A stretch of 64,000 nucleotides of DNA from Photobacterium indicum (GCF_003026215.1 NZ_PYOC01000018.1:1-64000), one strand, 5' to 3'. Shown: positions 54,397 through 63,374, numbered from the stretch's first letter. Made by a program: numbers and translations. The notes: generated by a model from the letters alone, not told the origin.

Positions 54397-55952
54397 GTGA
54401 TATTAGCGCTGTTGTTTCTGAAGTGAGTAAATTGAAACAACGTTTAGATCAAGCTCAACTCTCTTACCGCGATGCTTCACTGAAGTCTCGGCGTGAGATT
54501 GTAATATTAAAACGCCTAATTACTCGCCTATCTGTTGCATGCCGAGGGCTAGATGAAGAGCTAGATACTAAGCTTACAGAGTTACGCTGTGAGCTTGAGC
54601 AACCCAAAGATATCAGCAAGCTTATTCCCCGCCTTGCAATCATTGAAAGGCTGGTGACTCGACAAGCAGGCATCACCGAAAAAGAAAACCTACGAATAGA
54701 AAATCAGATCCATCAAAGCGGCGAAACACTCAAACGTGTTCGCGGTTTACCAGCACAACTTAAACGTGATCTGCGTAATTTACTGAACAACACATCGGCA
54801 TCACTAACCCACAGCCATCAACGTATTATTGCATTGGTTGAACTCTATGAAAGATCGCTAAAGTTGCTTTCTGTATCCACTGAAAATGTGGAGCTTAAAG
54901 ATATGTTAGATCATGACATACAGCATCAATTAACCAATGAGCTGCAACATCTTATCTCTGAACTCGACTTTGACGGTGAATCAGGCGATAAGCTTCTGAC
55001 AATACGTAACCGTCTTTTGATTGGTGTTCCTCCGCAAGCTTTACTGGAGTTGGCACTCGAAGTAATTCGTTTAGTGTTAGATTCTACACATCAGGAGCGT
55101 CGATCTTCACAAAAGTTTCTTGATGGGGTCAATGGTGATTTAGCCACACTACAAAAAACGACGAATCAATATGTAGGCCAATCATCGGCACTATATGAAC
55201 ACCGTGGTGGACTAAATAATGAATTATCAACTATCGTTACCACGGTAAAAAAAGGGCTAAGCGAGCACAAAAACCTCGAAACATGGCGCCCACAAATCAC
55301 CGAGTTAACCAAAGAGCTGCAAGTTCTAGCAGATCGTAATCGCGCACTCGAAAAACGCGAAAAGACCCTTATTGAACAGCTAAGTTACAACGAAAATAAA
55401 ATCACCACACTCTTTGAACAAACTCAAGACTACCGTCAGCGCTTAAATGATCAAGAACGTAAGATGTTCCTCGATCATTTAACGAAGGTATATAACTGTG
55501 CTGCATTGAATGATCGCCTTGAACATGAATATCGTCGCTGGTTGCGTTATCAACACCCACTGTGTGTCGCATTAATTGATATCGATAATTTTAAAGAAAT
55601 TAATGATAGTTATGGCCATGTCGCGGGTGATAAGGCATTAAAAATCATAGCCAGAACCATTCACCAATGCCTTGAAGAAACCGATTTTATTGCTCGTTAT
55701 AAAAGTGATGAATTCATGATTATCATGCCTGATATTAATGAAGATAATCGCACTAAAAGTTTAAATAAAATCCGAGAAACCGTCGCGCAATTACCGTTTA
55801 GGTTTAAAGAACAAAATGTCAGCATAACGATCTCTATTGGTGCCACATTATTCGAAGGTAACGATACCCCTGCCGATATTACCGAACGCACCAGTAAAGC
55901 CCTCGATAATGCCAAGAATAGTGGCCGTAACCGTTTTATCTGGATTTATTAA
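54393..55952 (+). CDS. Cytoplasmic coiled-coil protein with variant GGDEF (KSDEF) domain
   Basis: A 519-aa soluble protein. The N-terminal ~340 aa are mainly helical with coiled coils (SKLKQRLDQAQ, LADRNRALEKREKTLIEQLS), with no recognised sensor domain. The C-terminal GGDEF domain is well preserved (FLDHLTKVYNCAALNDRL, LIDIDNFKEINDSYGHVAGDKAL) but has KSDEF at 437-441 in place of GGDEF and ETD-F instead of an RxxD I-site. Loss of both glycines predicts weak or no cyclase activity. Position near queF recalls the V. cholerae degenerate GGDEF protein CdgG, from memory. The start is a GTG overlapping a short leader ORF. Confidence 0.82.
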   Translation: MSDISAVVSEVSKLKQRLDQAQLSYRDASLKSRREIVILKRLITRLSVACRGLDEELDTKLTELRCELEQPKDISKLIPRLAIIERLVTRQAGITEKENLRIENQIHQSGETLKRVRGLPAQLKRDLRNLLNNTSASLTHSHQRIIALVELYERSLKLLSVSTENVELKDMLDHDIQHQLTNELQHLISELDFDGESGDKLLTIRNRLLIGVPPQALLELALEVIRLVLDSTHQERRSSQKFLDGVNGDLATLQKTTNQYVGQSSALYEHRGGLNNELSTIVTTVKKGLSEHKNLETWRPQITELTKELQVLADRNRALEKREKTLIEQLSYNENKITTLFEQTQDYRQRLNDQERKMFLDHLTKVYNCAALNDRLEHEYRRWLRYQHPLCVALIDIDNFKEINDSYGHVAGDKALKIIARTIHQCLEETDFIARYKSDEFMIIMPDINEDNRTKSLNKIRETVAQLPFRFKEQNVSITISIGATLFEGNDTPADITERTSKALDNAKNSGRNRFIWIY

Positions 55953-56244
55953 TATTCTCCCCCTTCTATCATTAATATTATCATTACATTATAGCCCCCC
56001 CCTCTGCTTCCTTATTCATGTCTGGTCAAACAACGTTTCACTGTGTATGGTGAAATAACAGGCTGATTATAAAGAGTCTGCTACTGTTAAATATACGGAT
56101 AAATAGTTAATCTAATCAATACGAATTACTCCTCAAGTTTTTCAATTACGGATATGTCCGCCAACGTATTTATGTTTGGATACAATCAATAAATACCACA
56201 ATGCATGCGAACTATACCGTTTCATCGTAACCAGGGAGGTCACT
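55953..56244. other. Intergenic region before ppnN
   Basis: A 292-nt gap. It contains a C-rich stretch (CCCCCCCCT, about 55998) and AT-rich sequence, with a strong ribosome-binding site at its right end. No RNA gene, terminator or promoter was convincingly recognised. Confidence 0.5.
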
Positions 56245-57618
56245 ATGATTACACATATCAGTCCAGTCGGTGCTATGGAGCTACTTTCACAATTGGAAGT
56301 TGATCGTCTTAAAGCGACCGCATCAAGCGACTTATACCGTTTATATCGAAACTGTTCTTTAGCGGTTTTAAATTCAGGTAGCCACACTGATAATTCCAAA
56401 GAATTATTAGAAAAAAATAAAAGTTTCGATGTGCACGTAATGCGCCGTGAACGAGGCATAAAATTAGAACTGATCAATCCACCAGAACATGCCTTTGTTG
56501 ATGGGCGTATCATCCGCGGTATTCAAGAACATATGTTTTCAGTACTGCGTGATATTGTGTACGTAAACATGCATGTACAGCAACGTAACGACCTTAACTT
56601 AACCAGCGCCACCCATATTACTAACTTTGTTTTTAGTATTCTGCGTAATGCTCAAACCCTCCGCTCAGGTGAAGACCCAAACATCGTTGTATGTTGGGGA
56701 GGGCACTCAATTAACCCTATAGAGTATCAATATACGCGCGAAGTAGGCCATGAGCTGGGGTTACGAGAGTTAAATATATGTACAGGGTGCGGCCCGGGGG
56801 CCATGGAAGGGCCAATGAAAGGCGCAGCTATCGGTCATGCCAAACAACGTTACAAGCAAAGTCGTTTCCTTGGTCTTACCGAACCATCCATTATTGCTGC
56901 TGAGCCACCTAACCCCATTGTGAATGAATTAGTTATTTTCCCTGATATCGAAAAGCGTCTAGAAGGGTTTATTCGCGTGGGTCACGGTATTATCATTTTC
57001 CCGGGTGGAGCGGGTACTGCTGAAGAGTTACTGTACATTTTAGGTATTTTGATGCACCCGGATAATGCGGCACAACCTTTACCGTTAGTCTTAACGGGGC
57101 CTAAAGAAAGTGAACCGTACTTCCGTACTCTTGATTCCTTTATAAAGGATACCCTTGGCGAACCAGCAACTCAGTACTATCAAATTATCATTGATGACCC
57201 CGAAAAAGTTGCCCAAGTAATGAAATCGGCAATGCCTTTAATTAAAGAACACCGGTTAGCGACAGGTGATTCTTATAGCTTCAATTGGTCATTGAAAATC
57301 CCACCAGAATTTCAACTACCTTTCGAACCGACACATGAATCAATGACCAGCTTAGATTTACACCTGAATCAACGCCCAGAGAACCTTGCAGCTAACTTGC
57401 GTCGAGCATTCTCTGGCATTGTCGCGGGTAACGTAAAAGAAGAAGGTATACAAGAAATAGAACGCAACGGGCGTTTTAAAATAAATGGCGATCTAGTATT
57501 GATGAAGCGTATGGATAAACTCCTGAAAAATTTCGTCGAACAACAGCGTATGAAATTGCCAGGCACTCAATATGAGCCCTGCTACGAAATCATGACGGCA
57601 CAAGAAAGCGTCAAATAA
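56245..57618 (+). CDS. ppnN: Pyrimidine/purine nucleotide 5'-monophosphate nucleosidase
   Basis: PpnN (YgdH) hydrolyses nucleotide monophosphates to base and ribose 5-phosphate and is stimulated by (p)ppGpp in E. coli. From MITHISPVGAMELLSQLEVD it is 457 aa, matching E. coli (454). A strong AGGGAGGT lies 5 nt upstream of the ATG at 56245, which settles the start against an earlier in-frame ATG at 56176. The LOG-like active site has CTGCGPGAMEGPMKGA and IIFPGGAGTAEELLY. It is followed by xni, as ygdH and xni are neighbours in E. coli (sdaCB missing here). Confidence 0.95.
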   Translation: MITHISPVGAMELLSQLEVDRLKATASSDLYRLYRNCSLAVLNSGSHTDNSKELLEKNKSFDVHVMRRERGIKLELINPPEHAFVDGRIIRGIQEHMFSVLRDIVYVNMHVQQRNDLNLTSATHITNFVFSILRNAQTLRSGEDPNIVVCWGGHSINPIEYQYTREVGHELGLRELNICTGCGPGAMEGPMKGAAIGHAKQRYKQSRFLGLTEPSIIAAEPPNPIVNELVIFPDIEKRLEGFIRVGHGIIIFPGGAGTAEELLYILGILMHPDNAAQPLPLVLTGPKESEPYFRTLDSFIKDTLGEPATQYYQIIIDDPEKVAQVMKSAMPLIKEHRLATGDSYSFNWSLKIPPEFQLPFEPTHESMTSLDLHLNQRPENLAANLRRAFSGIVAGNVKEEGIQEIERNGRFKINGDLVLMKRMDKLLKNFVEQQRMKLPGTQYEPCYEIMTAQESVK

Positions 57619-57659
57619 TCATAGTAAGGGTGACACTCTCACATAGCTATGCGTACAAT

Positions 57660-57681
57660 AAGGGCTGAACGGCCCTTTTTT
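57660..57681 (+). terminator. Terminator of ppnN
   Basis: AAGGGC / GCCCTT stem with a 6-nt loop and TTTTTT tail, 41 nt after the stop and 22 nt before xni. Confidence 0.8.
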
Positions 57682-57702
57682 CACTCCAATAGAACTGTTG
57701 CT

Positions 57703-58479
57703 ATGACTATCCATCTTGTTGTTATTGATGCCTTAAATCTTATTCGTCGTGTTCATGCAGCTCAACCTGGTGAACCAGACGTACAAAATACCGCTCGTGT
57801 TTGTTGTCAGGCATTAAGCAAGATCATTAAGTTCAGCGAACCGTCTCATATTGTGGCTGTTTTTGATCATCATGGTGATGACCGAGGATGGCGAGCAGAG
57901 TTATTACCGCACTATAAAGAAGGTCGTAAACCTATGCCGCCAGAACTTCAGGCGGGTATGGAAATAATTCAAGATGCCTTTATGGACCTCGGCATCGACT
58001 CTTTGTTATCTGATGGTGATGAAGCCGACGATTTAGTCGCAACGCTGGCGCTTAAAGTCGCCTCTCGTCATCAACAGGTCACTATTATCTCAACAGACAA
58101 GGGCTATTGTCAGCTACTTAGCCCAACACTAAGAGTGCGTGATTATTTCCAGCAGCGTTGGTTAGACAGCCCCTTCGTTGAAAAAGAATACGGCGTGAAA
58201 CCTGAACAACTGCCAGATTACTGGGGGTTAGCAGGAATAAGCTCGAGTAAAATACCGGGCATACCAGGCATTGGGCCTAAAGCTGCGCTAGAGCTTTTAT
58301 CGTTATACCCAGATCTTGATACCATTTTGCAGGCAGAAGATTTACCCACTAAATGGCAAAAGAAAATCATCGAGCACCGAGAATCGGCAGAAGCGAGTAA
58401 AAAAGTCGCGTCATTAAAAACCGACCTAACGCTCGGCTTTAACTTACAAGACATTCGCTATTTAGCTCCTAGCTCCTAG
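57703..58479 (+). CDS. xni: Flap endonuclease Xni (ExoIX)
   Basis: A 258-aa 5'-3' exonuclease/flap-endonuclease domain protein, structure-specific on DNA flaps. LVVIDALNLIRRVH, AVFDHHGDDRGWRAEL, SDGDEADDLVATLA and the helix-hairpin-helix IPGIPGIGPKAALELL are present. As in E. coli Xni some acidic residues of the second metal site of true FENs appear missing. The start at 57703 is chosen by homology; an earlier in-frame ATG lies in the terminator. The last four codons (A-P-S-S) and the TAG stop are formed by the heptamer repeat at 58463. Confidence 0.94.
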   Translation: MTIHLVVIDALNLIRRVHAAQPGEPDVQNTARVCCQALSKIIKFSEPSHIVAVFDHHGDDRGWRAELLPHYKEGRKPMPPELQAGMEIIQDAFMDLGIDSLLSDGDEADDLVATLALKVASRHQQVTIISTDKGYCQLLSPTLRVRDYFQQRWLDSPFVEKEYGVKPEQLPDYWGLAGISSSKIPGIPGIGPKAALELLSLYPDLDTILQAEDLPTKWQKKIIEHRESAEASKKVASLKTDLTLGFNLQDIRYLAPSS

Positions 58480-58515
58480 CTCCTAGCTCCTAGCTCCTAG
58501 CTCCTAGCTCCTAGC
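58463..58515. repeat. Heptanucleotide tandem repeat (TAGCTCC)7 at the xni 3' end
   Basis: Seven perfect copies of TAGCTCC (58463-58511) followed by TAGC. The array supplies the last codons and stop of xni: the stop is the TAG of copy 3, so changes in copy number above three do not alter the protein. On the minus strand it reads as repeated AGGAGCT, i.e. Shine-Dalgarno-like and GGA-containing. Length suggests slippage-prone DNA. Confidence 0.97.
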
Positions 58516-58549
58516 AAAGAATACGGGTAAACATCGTTATCCACATACA

Positions 58550-58580
58550 AAAAAACGCCATCAATTCGATGGCGTTTTTT
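58550..58580. terminator. Bidirectional terminator between xni and rlmM
   Basis: CGCCATC / GATGGCG with loop AATTC, an A6 run on the left and T6 on the right, between convergent genes. Confidence 0.9.
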
Positions 58581-58632
58581 ATGTGCTCACGGCTACATTT
58601 TACGGCGCATTATCTAGGATAACACCTTGTAA

Positions 58633-59715
58633 TTAGTGCGGAGAACGATTATCTAAACAGCGTACATGCACCGTAATTTCTTCACGGTCATGGTAAAGGT
58701 GTTTAGCCTGTAGCTCGAACTTCATTCCATTTTTAATGAAGTATTGCTTTAGGTTTTCAATATCTTGAAGTACTTCATCATAACGACCTTTCATTGGCAG
58801 TTTAAGGTTGAAGATAGCTTCTTTTGCCCATGCTTTAACCAGCCACTCACCCATTAAGTGAGCAACACGAGCAGGCTTTTCGATCATGTCACATACGATC
58901 CATGTTACGTTTTTACGCGCAGGTTCAAACTTAAAACCATCGACAGCGTGATATTTAACTTGGCCTGTATCCATTAGGCTTTGCGCCATTTGACCATTAT
59001 CAATCGCATGCACAAACATAGAACGTTTTACTAACTGATACGTCCAACCGCCTGGGCAAGCCCCCAGATCAACGCCCCACATACCTGGAGCTAAACGTTC
59101 ATCCCACTCATCACGAGGAATAAATACATGGAAAGCTTCTTCCAGTTTTAGGGTTGAACGGCTTGGCGCATCTGATGGGAATTTCAAGCGAGGAATACCC
59201 ATGAAGAACTGCGAATTATTATTTGTGTAAGAGTAACCCACAAAACAACAACCCGGTGCGATAAAGCAGACATGAAGTACTGGCTTCCAGGTACTATCTT
59301 GTGCGTACAGCACCTCTTTCTTACGCATTGCTTGGCGAAGAGGCACGGTAAACTTACGGCAGAATTTTAGTAACTCTTTCGCTTCATTTGTGTCTGGCGT
59401 TTCAATACGTAGCTCACCACAACGTGGGAAACCTTTTACAGCCTCAAGGATCGGTGAAATACGATCTTCTTGCGGTAAGTCTGTTAGCAGTTTCGTTGCT
59501 GCGAACATTTGACGTGCAAAAATTAATGAAGAAAAAGGCTGTAATTTAATGAATTTATCGGCATCACCCTGCTGATGAAATTCAAATACCACATAACCGG
59601 TATTGTTTTTCGTCCGAGGAAAACCAAATAACTCCAGTTTGTTCGCTTTATCTTGAACTTCACCGGCACATTCTTTTTCAAAGCCTGGACGACAATACAA
59701 TATAACGTGATTCAC
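58633..59715 (-). CDS. rlmM: 23S rRNA (cytidine-2498-2'-O)-methyltransferase
   Basis: RlmM (YgdE) methylates the 2'-O of C2498 in 23S rRNA using SAM; 360 aa. The N-terminal THUMP-like/RNA-binding part is followed by the Rossmann methyltransferase domain with GVDLGACPGGWTYQLVKR and WIVCDMIEKPARVA; the K-D-K-E type catalytic residues of 2'-O-methyltransferases fit. It follows ygdD after 9 nt, as in the E. coli gcvA-ygdD-rlmM group. Confidence 0.95.
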   Translation of the reverse strand: MNHVILYCRPGFEKECAGEVQDKANKLELFGFPRTKNNTGYVVFEFHQQGDADKFIKLQPFSSLIFARQMFAATKLLTDLPQEDRISPILEAVKGFPRCGELRIETPDTNEAKELLKFCRKFTVPLRQAMRKKEVLYAQDSTWKPVLHVCFIAPGCCFVGYSYTNNNSQFFMGIPRLKFPSDAPSRSTLKLEEAFHVFIPRDEWDERLAPGMWGVDLGACPGGWTYQLVKRSMFVHAIDNGQMAQSLMDTGQVKYHAVDGFKFEPARKNVTWIVCDMIEKPARVAHLMGEWLVKAWAKEAIFNLKLPMKGRYDEVLQDIENLKQYFIKNGMKFELQAKHLYHDREEITVHVRCLDNRSPH

Positions 59716-59724
59716 TTTGAATCC

Positions 59725-60099
59725 TCAAGCTGAGCGCCAGGCAGCCATTGCAAGCGCTGCCCAACCAATAATAAAACAAATGCCCCCCAGCGGAGTGATG
59801 GGGCCAAACCATTTTATCCCTGTTAATGCCAGCGCATATAAGCTGCCACTAAAGAGTAAAATTCCTGTTGCAAAAAACAGGGCTGCGTATAATACCGCTT
59901 TTGTCGGCATAATGCGTGCCCATAATCCACATCCGAGCAAAGCAAGTGTATGCCAAGCTTGATATTGCACGCCGGTATTAAACACATCGAGTAAATATGG
60001 CGGCAATTGCGATTTCAATCCGTGCGCGGCAAATGCACCAAGAGCTACCATCACCACACCACTTAAGGCTGCGAAAAGTAAGATGTTTCTAGAGTGCAC
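59725..60099 (-). CDS. ygdD: DUF423 family inner membrane protein YgdD
   Basis: A 124-aa protein with four hydrophobic segments (LLFAALSGVVMVALGAFAAH, AWHTLALLGCG, AVLYAALFFATGILLFSGSL, GGICFIIGWAALAM). The AAHGLK and FNTGVQYQAWH motifs are typical of DUF423. It starts with GTG and overlaps the preceding hydrolase gene by 11 nt. Function unknown. Confidence 0.92.
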   Translation of the reverse strand: MHSRNILLFAALSGVVMVALGAFAAHGLKSQLPPYLLDVFNTGVQYQAWHTLALLGCGLWARIMPTKAVLYAALFFATGILLFSGSLYALALTGIKWFGPITPLGGICFIIGWAALAMAAWRSA

Positions 60100-60799
60100 T
60101 CACGCTCTCCTTAATAAACTCAACCAAATATTTCACTGTCTTTTCTCGGTTTTCTTGCTCGGTATAACCTGATTTTTTTCTCGGTTTTAAACTATGATCA
60201 CCATCAGGTAAAAATTTCACAGAAACCGAATCAGCATACTGCCACCCTTCGACTTCTGGCCGCGTACCAAACGTATCACGCTCACCTTGCAGAATTAGTG
60301 TCGGTAAAGTTGCAACTTTTAAATGCTCGCCTCGAAAGTTTTCTGGTTTCCCCGGCGGGTGAAAAGGAAAACCTAAACACGCAACACCCTGTACTTTCGC
60401 CGTACAGTTTTCAACATCTGGCGATTCATTAGCAACATCACTTACGATCAAGCTCGCCATACGTCCGCCCATCGATTTACCACCAATCACTAATTTACCA
60501 TCGGCAAATTGATCAATATGGTGCTGCAAATCGAGTAATAGCTTAGGTTGACGATCAGGCGGGCGTTTTTTGCCATCTTCCTGACGTTTAACCATATAAG
60601 GAAAGTTAAAACGAATTACCCGAATGCTATGCGCGGCAATACCTTGAGCAATTGCCGTCATAAACTCATGATCCATGCCGGCCCCTGCGCCATGGGCAAA
60701 CAGAAACGTCGCTATTGCCTCTTCATCACATTTAGGGCCATCCACAAGGTAGATAGGCAATGCAGGCTTCTCGTTAGCTTCTACGTCAGAATTAGGCAT
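60089..60799 (-). CDS. Alpha/beta hydrolase (KANL3/Tex30-like)
   Basis: A 236-aa soluble serine hydrolase-fold protein. The oxyanion-side motif is FLFAHGAGAGMDHEFM, the nucleophile elbow GKSMGG (Ser), and the acid and His are in LQGERDTFGTRPEV and GDHSLKPRK. The start is at 60799, overlapping the gcvA stop by 8 nt; a Met at 60907 in this frame lies inside gcvA and is not used. Its substrate is unknown. It is inserted between gcvA and ygdD relative to E. coli. Confidence 0.85.
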   Translation of the reverse strand: MPNSDVEANEKPALPIYLVDGPKCDEEAIATFLFAHGAGAGMDHEFMTAIAQGIAAHSIRVIRFNFPYMVKRQEDGKKRPPDRQPKLLLDLQHHIDQFADGKLVIGGKSMGGRMASLIVSDVANESPDVENCTAKVQGVACLGFPFHPPGKPENFRGEHLKVATLPTLILQGERDTFGTRPEVEGWQYADSVSVKFLPDGDHSLKPRKKSGYTEQENREKTVKYLVEFIKESVSAL

Positions 60800-61700
60800 C
60801 CGTAATATCTTCCTGTTCTCTTGCCGCTTTTGCCAATACCCAATCACGGAAGGCTTGAATACGGCCAGTTTCAGCTTGTCGCTCCTGACAAACCAAATAA
60901 AACGCATTTTTACTCATTAATATTTCATCAAACGGACACACTAATCGACCAGCATCTAATTCAGGCTGAGCAAGCACATTATTGCCTAATGCTATTCCCT
61001 GCCCATGTACAGCCGCCTGTAATACCATAGTGGAGTGGCTAAAGATCGGGCCTTGATTAACATTGATGTCACTTAGCTCATAGTGACGAACATAGTTTTT
61101 CCATTCTTTTCGCGACGTATCGTGTAAGAGAGTATGTAATTTTAAATCACTTAAGCTGCGTAACGGTTTAATGCCAGCGAGTAACATCGGGGAGCAAACC
61201 GGTAATAAATATTCTTGATACAGCTTGTCGGCACGTAACCCAGTCCAATTACCACGGCCATAATAAATCGCAACATCAACATCATCGGTTAATGATCCTT
61301 CATCTAAATCAACCGCCTTAATTCGCACATCAATTTCAGGATGTTGCTCGTTAAAATCCGCTAAACGAGGCACCAACCATTGAATAGCAAAACTAGGAGG
61401 TAAACTAATGGTTAACGCACCTTTCGCTCCCCTTTCTAGCACTTTATCTGTTGCTTCAGATATCGCTGAAAAAACATCTTTTATATCGAGAAAGTAACTT
61501 TGCCCCTCCTCCGTCAGCAACAATGAACGGTTGCGACGACGAAATAATTTCAGCCCAAGAAATTCCTCTAGGGCTTTAATTTGGTGGCTTACAGCAGCTT
61601 GTGTGACAAATAACTCTTCCGCTGCTCGCGTAAAACTTAAGTGCCGTGCGGCTGCTTCAAAAACCTTCAATGAGTTAAGCGGTGGTAATCGTCTAGACAT
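60792..61700 (-). CDS. gcvA: Glycine cleavage system transcriptional regulator GcvA
   Basis: LysR-type regulator, 302 aa. It begins MSRRLPPLNSLKVFEAAARH with the winged-HTH (SFTRAAEELFVTQAAVSHQIKALEEFLG) and has a periplasmic-binding-like effector domain from about residue 90. GcvA activates gcvTHP and gcvB with glycine and represses without it in E. coli. It is divergent from gcvB, the arrangement in E. coli. A CTAAT motif, the core of GcvA sites, lies at 61724-61728 upstream of its start. Confidence 0.93.
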   Translation of the reverse strand: MSRRLPPLNSLKVFEAAARHLSFTRAAEELFVTQAAVSHQIKALEEFLGLKLFRRRNRSLLLTEEGQSYFLDIKDVFSAISEATDKVLERGAKGALTISLPPSFAIQWLVPRLADFNEQHPEIDVRIKAVDLDEGSLTDDVDVAIYYGRGNWTGLRADKLYQEYLLPVCSPMLLAGIKPLRSLSDLKLHTLLHDTSRKEWKNYVRHYELSDINVNQGPIFSHSTMVLQAAVHGQGIALGNNVLAQPELDAGRLVCPFDEILMSKNAFYLVCQERQAETGRIQAFRDWVLAKAAREQEDITDA

Positions 61701-61760
61701 AGTTTTCCGATGCTGGCTGATACATTAGTTTTTTTTATGGTGAGTATTATAAATTGTCCA

Positions 61761-61789
61761 TTGTTCAAGTGCTACATAAACCCTATTAT
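61761..61789 (+). promoter_or_regulatory. gcvB promoter
   Basis: -35 TTGTTC (61761-61766), 17-bp spacer, -10 TATTAT (61784-61789), reading rightward, 61-89 bp from the gcvA start. Confidence 0.65.
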
Positions 61790-61795
61790 TCATTT

Positions 61796-61989
61796 CGCAA
61801 CGTAGGCTTAAGCGTCTGATATTCTGCCCTCTGGCATTATCGGTTAAGTCAATGTTGCGATGTTGTGTTTGCATATTGTCCGAGTTGTGTCGGACAGGTA
61901 GTGAATCTACCATTTACTTCTTTTTTGTTTGACCTGTCTGTCAAAGTTTGATTCTTAGCACTGCGCCCCAACGCAGTGCTTTTTTTTTA
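61796..61989 (+). ncRNA. gcvB: GcvB small regulatory RNA
   Basis: About 194 nt (E. coli about 205). The G/U-rich target-binding region R1 is visible as TTGCGATGTTGTGTTTGCAT; it is followed by the hairpin GTCCGA/TCGGAC, then GGTAGTGAATCTACC (E. coli GGTAGCAAAGCTACC), a C/T-rich single-stranded stretch with GACCTGTCTGTC (E. coli CCCTGTCTGTCC), and the terminator AGCACTGCG/CGCAGTGCT plus T9. Together with position opposite gcvA this identifies GcvB, which represses amino acid and peptide transporter mRNAs with Hfq. Exact 5' end is inferred from the promoter. Confidence 0.92.
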
Positions 61990-62139
61990 TCGGTACCTTT
62001 CTAATCGGCAAAACACACACCCAGTAAGTATAATTACTCAGAGAATAGAGAAATTACTGAAGGAATAGGGATATCTACTTGCCCTTGCCGTAAATAATTA
62101 GCATGATCACTCCCTTAAATTTACGCAATGTGACTCACC

Positions 62140-63360
62140 ATGACTGCTCAATTCGATATCAATCAAGTTTATCAACAGTTTCCAGCCTTACAACAAAACT
62201 GCAATGGCCAGCCGCTTGTCTATCTCGATAGTGCAGCAACGGCACAAAAGCCACTCGCGGTTATTGAAACGATCCAGCAGTATTACAGTGGTCACAATGC
62301 CAACGTTCACCGTGGTAGTCATAGCCTAACAGCATCCGCGACGGCAAAATTTGAACAAGCTCGCCAAACCGTTCAACAATTTATTCATGCTCAGCATAGT
62401 TGCGAGATTATTTGGACCCGTGGCGCGACAGAAGCGTTAAATCTTATCGCTCAAACATATGCTCGCCAAACGTTACAACCGGGTGATGAAATTTTAGTCA
62501 GTGAACTAGAACACCACGCGAATATCGTGCCTTGGCAAATCGTCGCCGAGCAAACGGGCGCGAACGTGGTTAAAATACCCATGCTTCCCGATTGCACGCT
62601 AGACATGGATGCCTTCCACCGGCTATTAACCGATAAAACCAAAATTGTCGCAATTGCCCATATCACCAATGTGACAGGCACTCGTAACCCTATCGAAGCA
62701 ATAACAACTGCTGCCCATCATTACAATGCGGTTGTGGTTGTTGATGGTGCTCAAGGTATTGTTCATGAAACGGTAGATGTTCAAACGCTGGATGCCGACT
62801 TTTATGTTTTTTCTGGGCATAAACTCTATGCACCAGCGGGTATAGGTGTTCTTTATGGCAAGAAAGCACTGCTCGAGGTGATGCCTCCTTGGCACGGTGG
62901 TGGCAAGATGGTTGAGAAAGTATCATTTTCTGGTACTACATTTTCAGCATTGCCGGGTAAATTCGAAGCTGGCACCCCTAATGTCGCAGGTAGCCTTGCA
63001 TTAGCAACAGCCATTGAATGGTTAGAAAGCTTAGATCGTCATGGTGCCGAACAACACATTGCACAGCTTCGTCAAAAGGCCATTGAAGGTATTAGTGAAA
63101 TTGATGATTTACGTATCATCGGCCTACAAGAGCATGCGAGCCTATTTTCATTTGTTGTTGATGGCGTGCACCACCAAGATATTGCTACCCTACTCGACCA
63201 ACAAGGCATAGCATTACGAGCTGGACATCATTGTGCTCACCCGATGCTTGATGCATTAGGGTTAACAGGAACGTTGCGCGTATCCTTGGCCCTATACAAC
63301 ACAGAACAAGACGTTGAGCGCTTTATTGCTGCGCTCCATAAAGCCTGTAGTTTGCTGTAA
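62140..63360 (+). CDS. csdA: Cysteine desulfurase CsdA
   Basis: PLP enzyme of 406 aa that removes sulfur from Cys as a persulfide. The PLP Lys is K228 (FSGHKLYAPAGIG), HHANIVPW and VVDGAQGIVH are cofactor contacts, and the persulfide Cys is C365 (RAGHHCAHPML). It pairs with csdE 14 nt downstream, so it is CsdA rather than SufS (no suf genes here). Upstream gap 61990-62139 holds no recognised element. Confidence 0.95.
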   Translation: MTAQFDINQVYQQFPALQQNCNGQPLVYLDSAATAQKPLAVIETIQQYYSGHNANVHRGSHSLTASATAKFEQARQTVQQFIHAQHSCEIIWTRGATEALNLIAQTYARQTLQPGDEILVSELEHHANIVPWQIVAEQTGANVVKIPMLPDCTLDMDAFHRLLTDKTKIVAIAHITNVTGTRNPIEAITTAAHHYNAVVVVDGAQGIVHETVDVQTLDADFYVFSGHKLYAPAGIGVLYGKKALLEVMPPWHGGGKMVEKVSFSGTTFSALPGKFEAGTPNVAGSLALATAIEWLESLDRHGAEQHIAQLRQKAIEGISEIDDLRIIGLQEHASLFSFVVDGVHHQDIATLLDQQGIALRAGHHCAHPMLDALGLTGTLRVSLALYNTEQDVERFIAALHKACSLL

Positions 63361-63374
63361 AAAGAGAGAACATC

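Noticed and set aside
61725..61913. Open frame of 62 aa on the minus strand
   Set aside because: It overlaps the gcvB promoter and RNA, has no ribosome-binding site and no family features.
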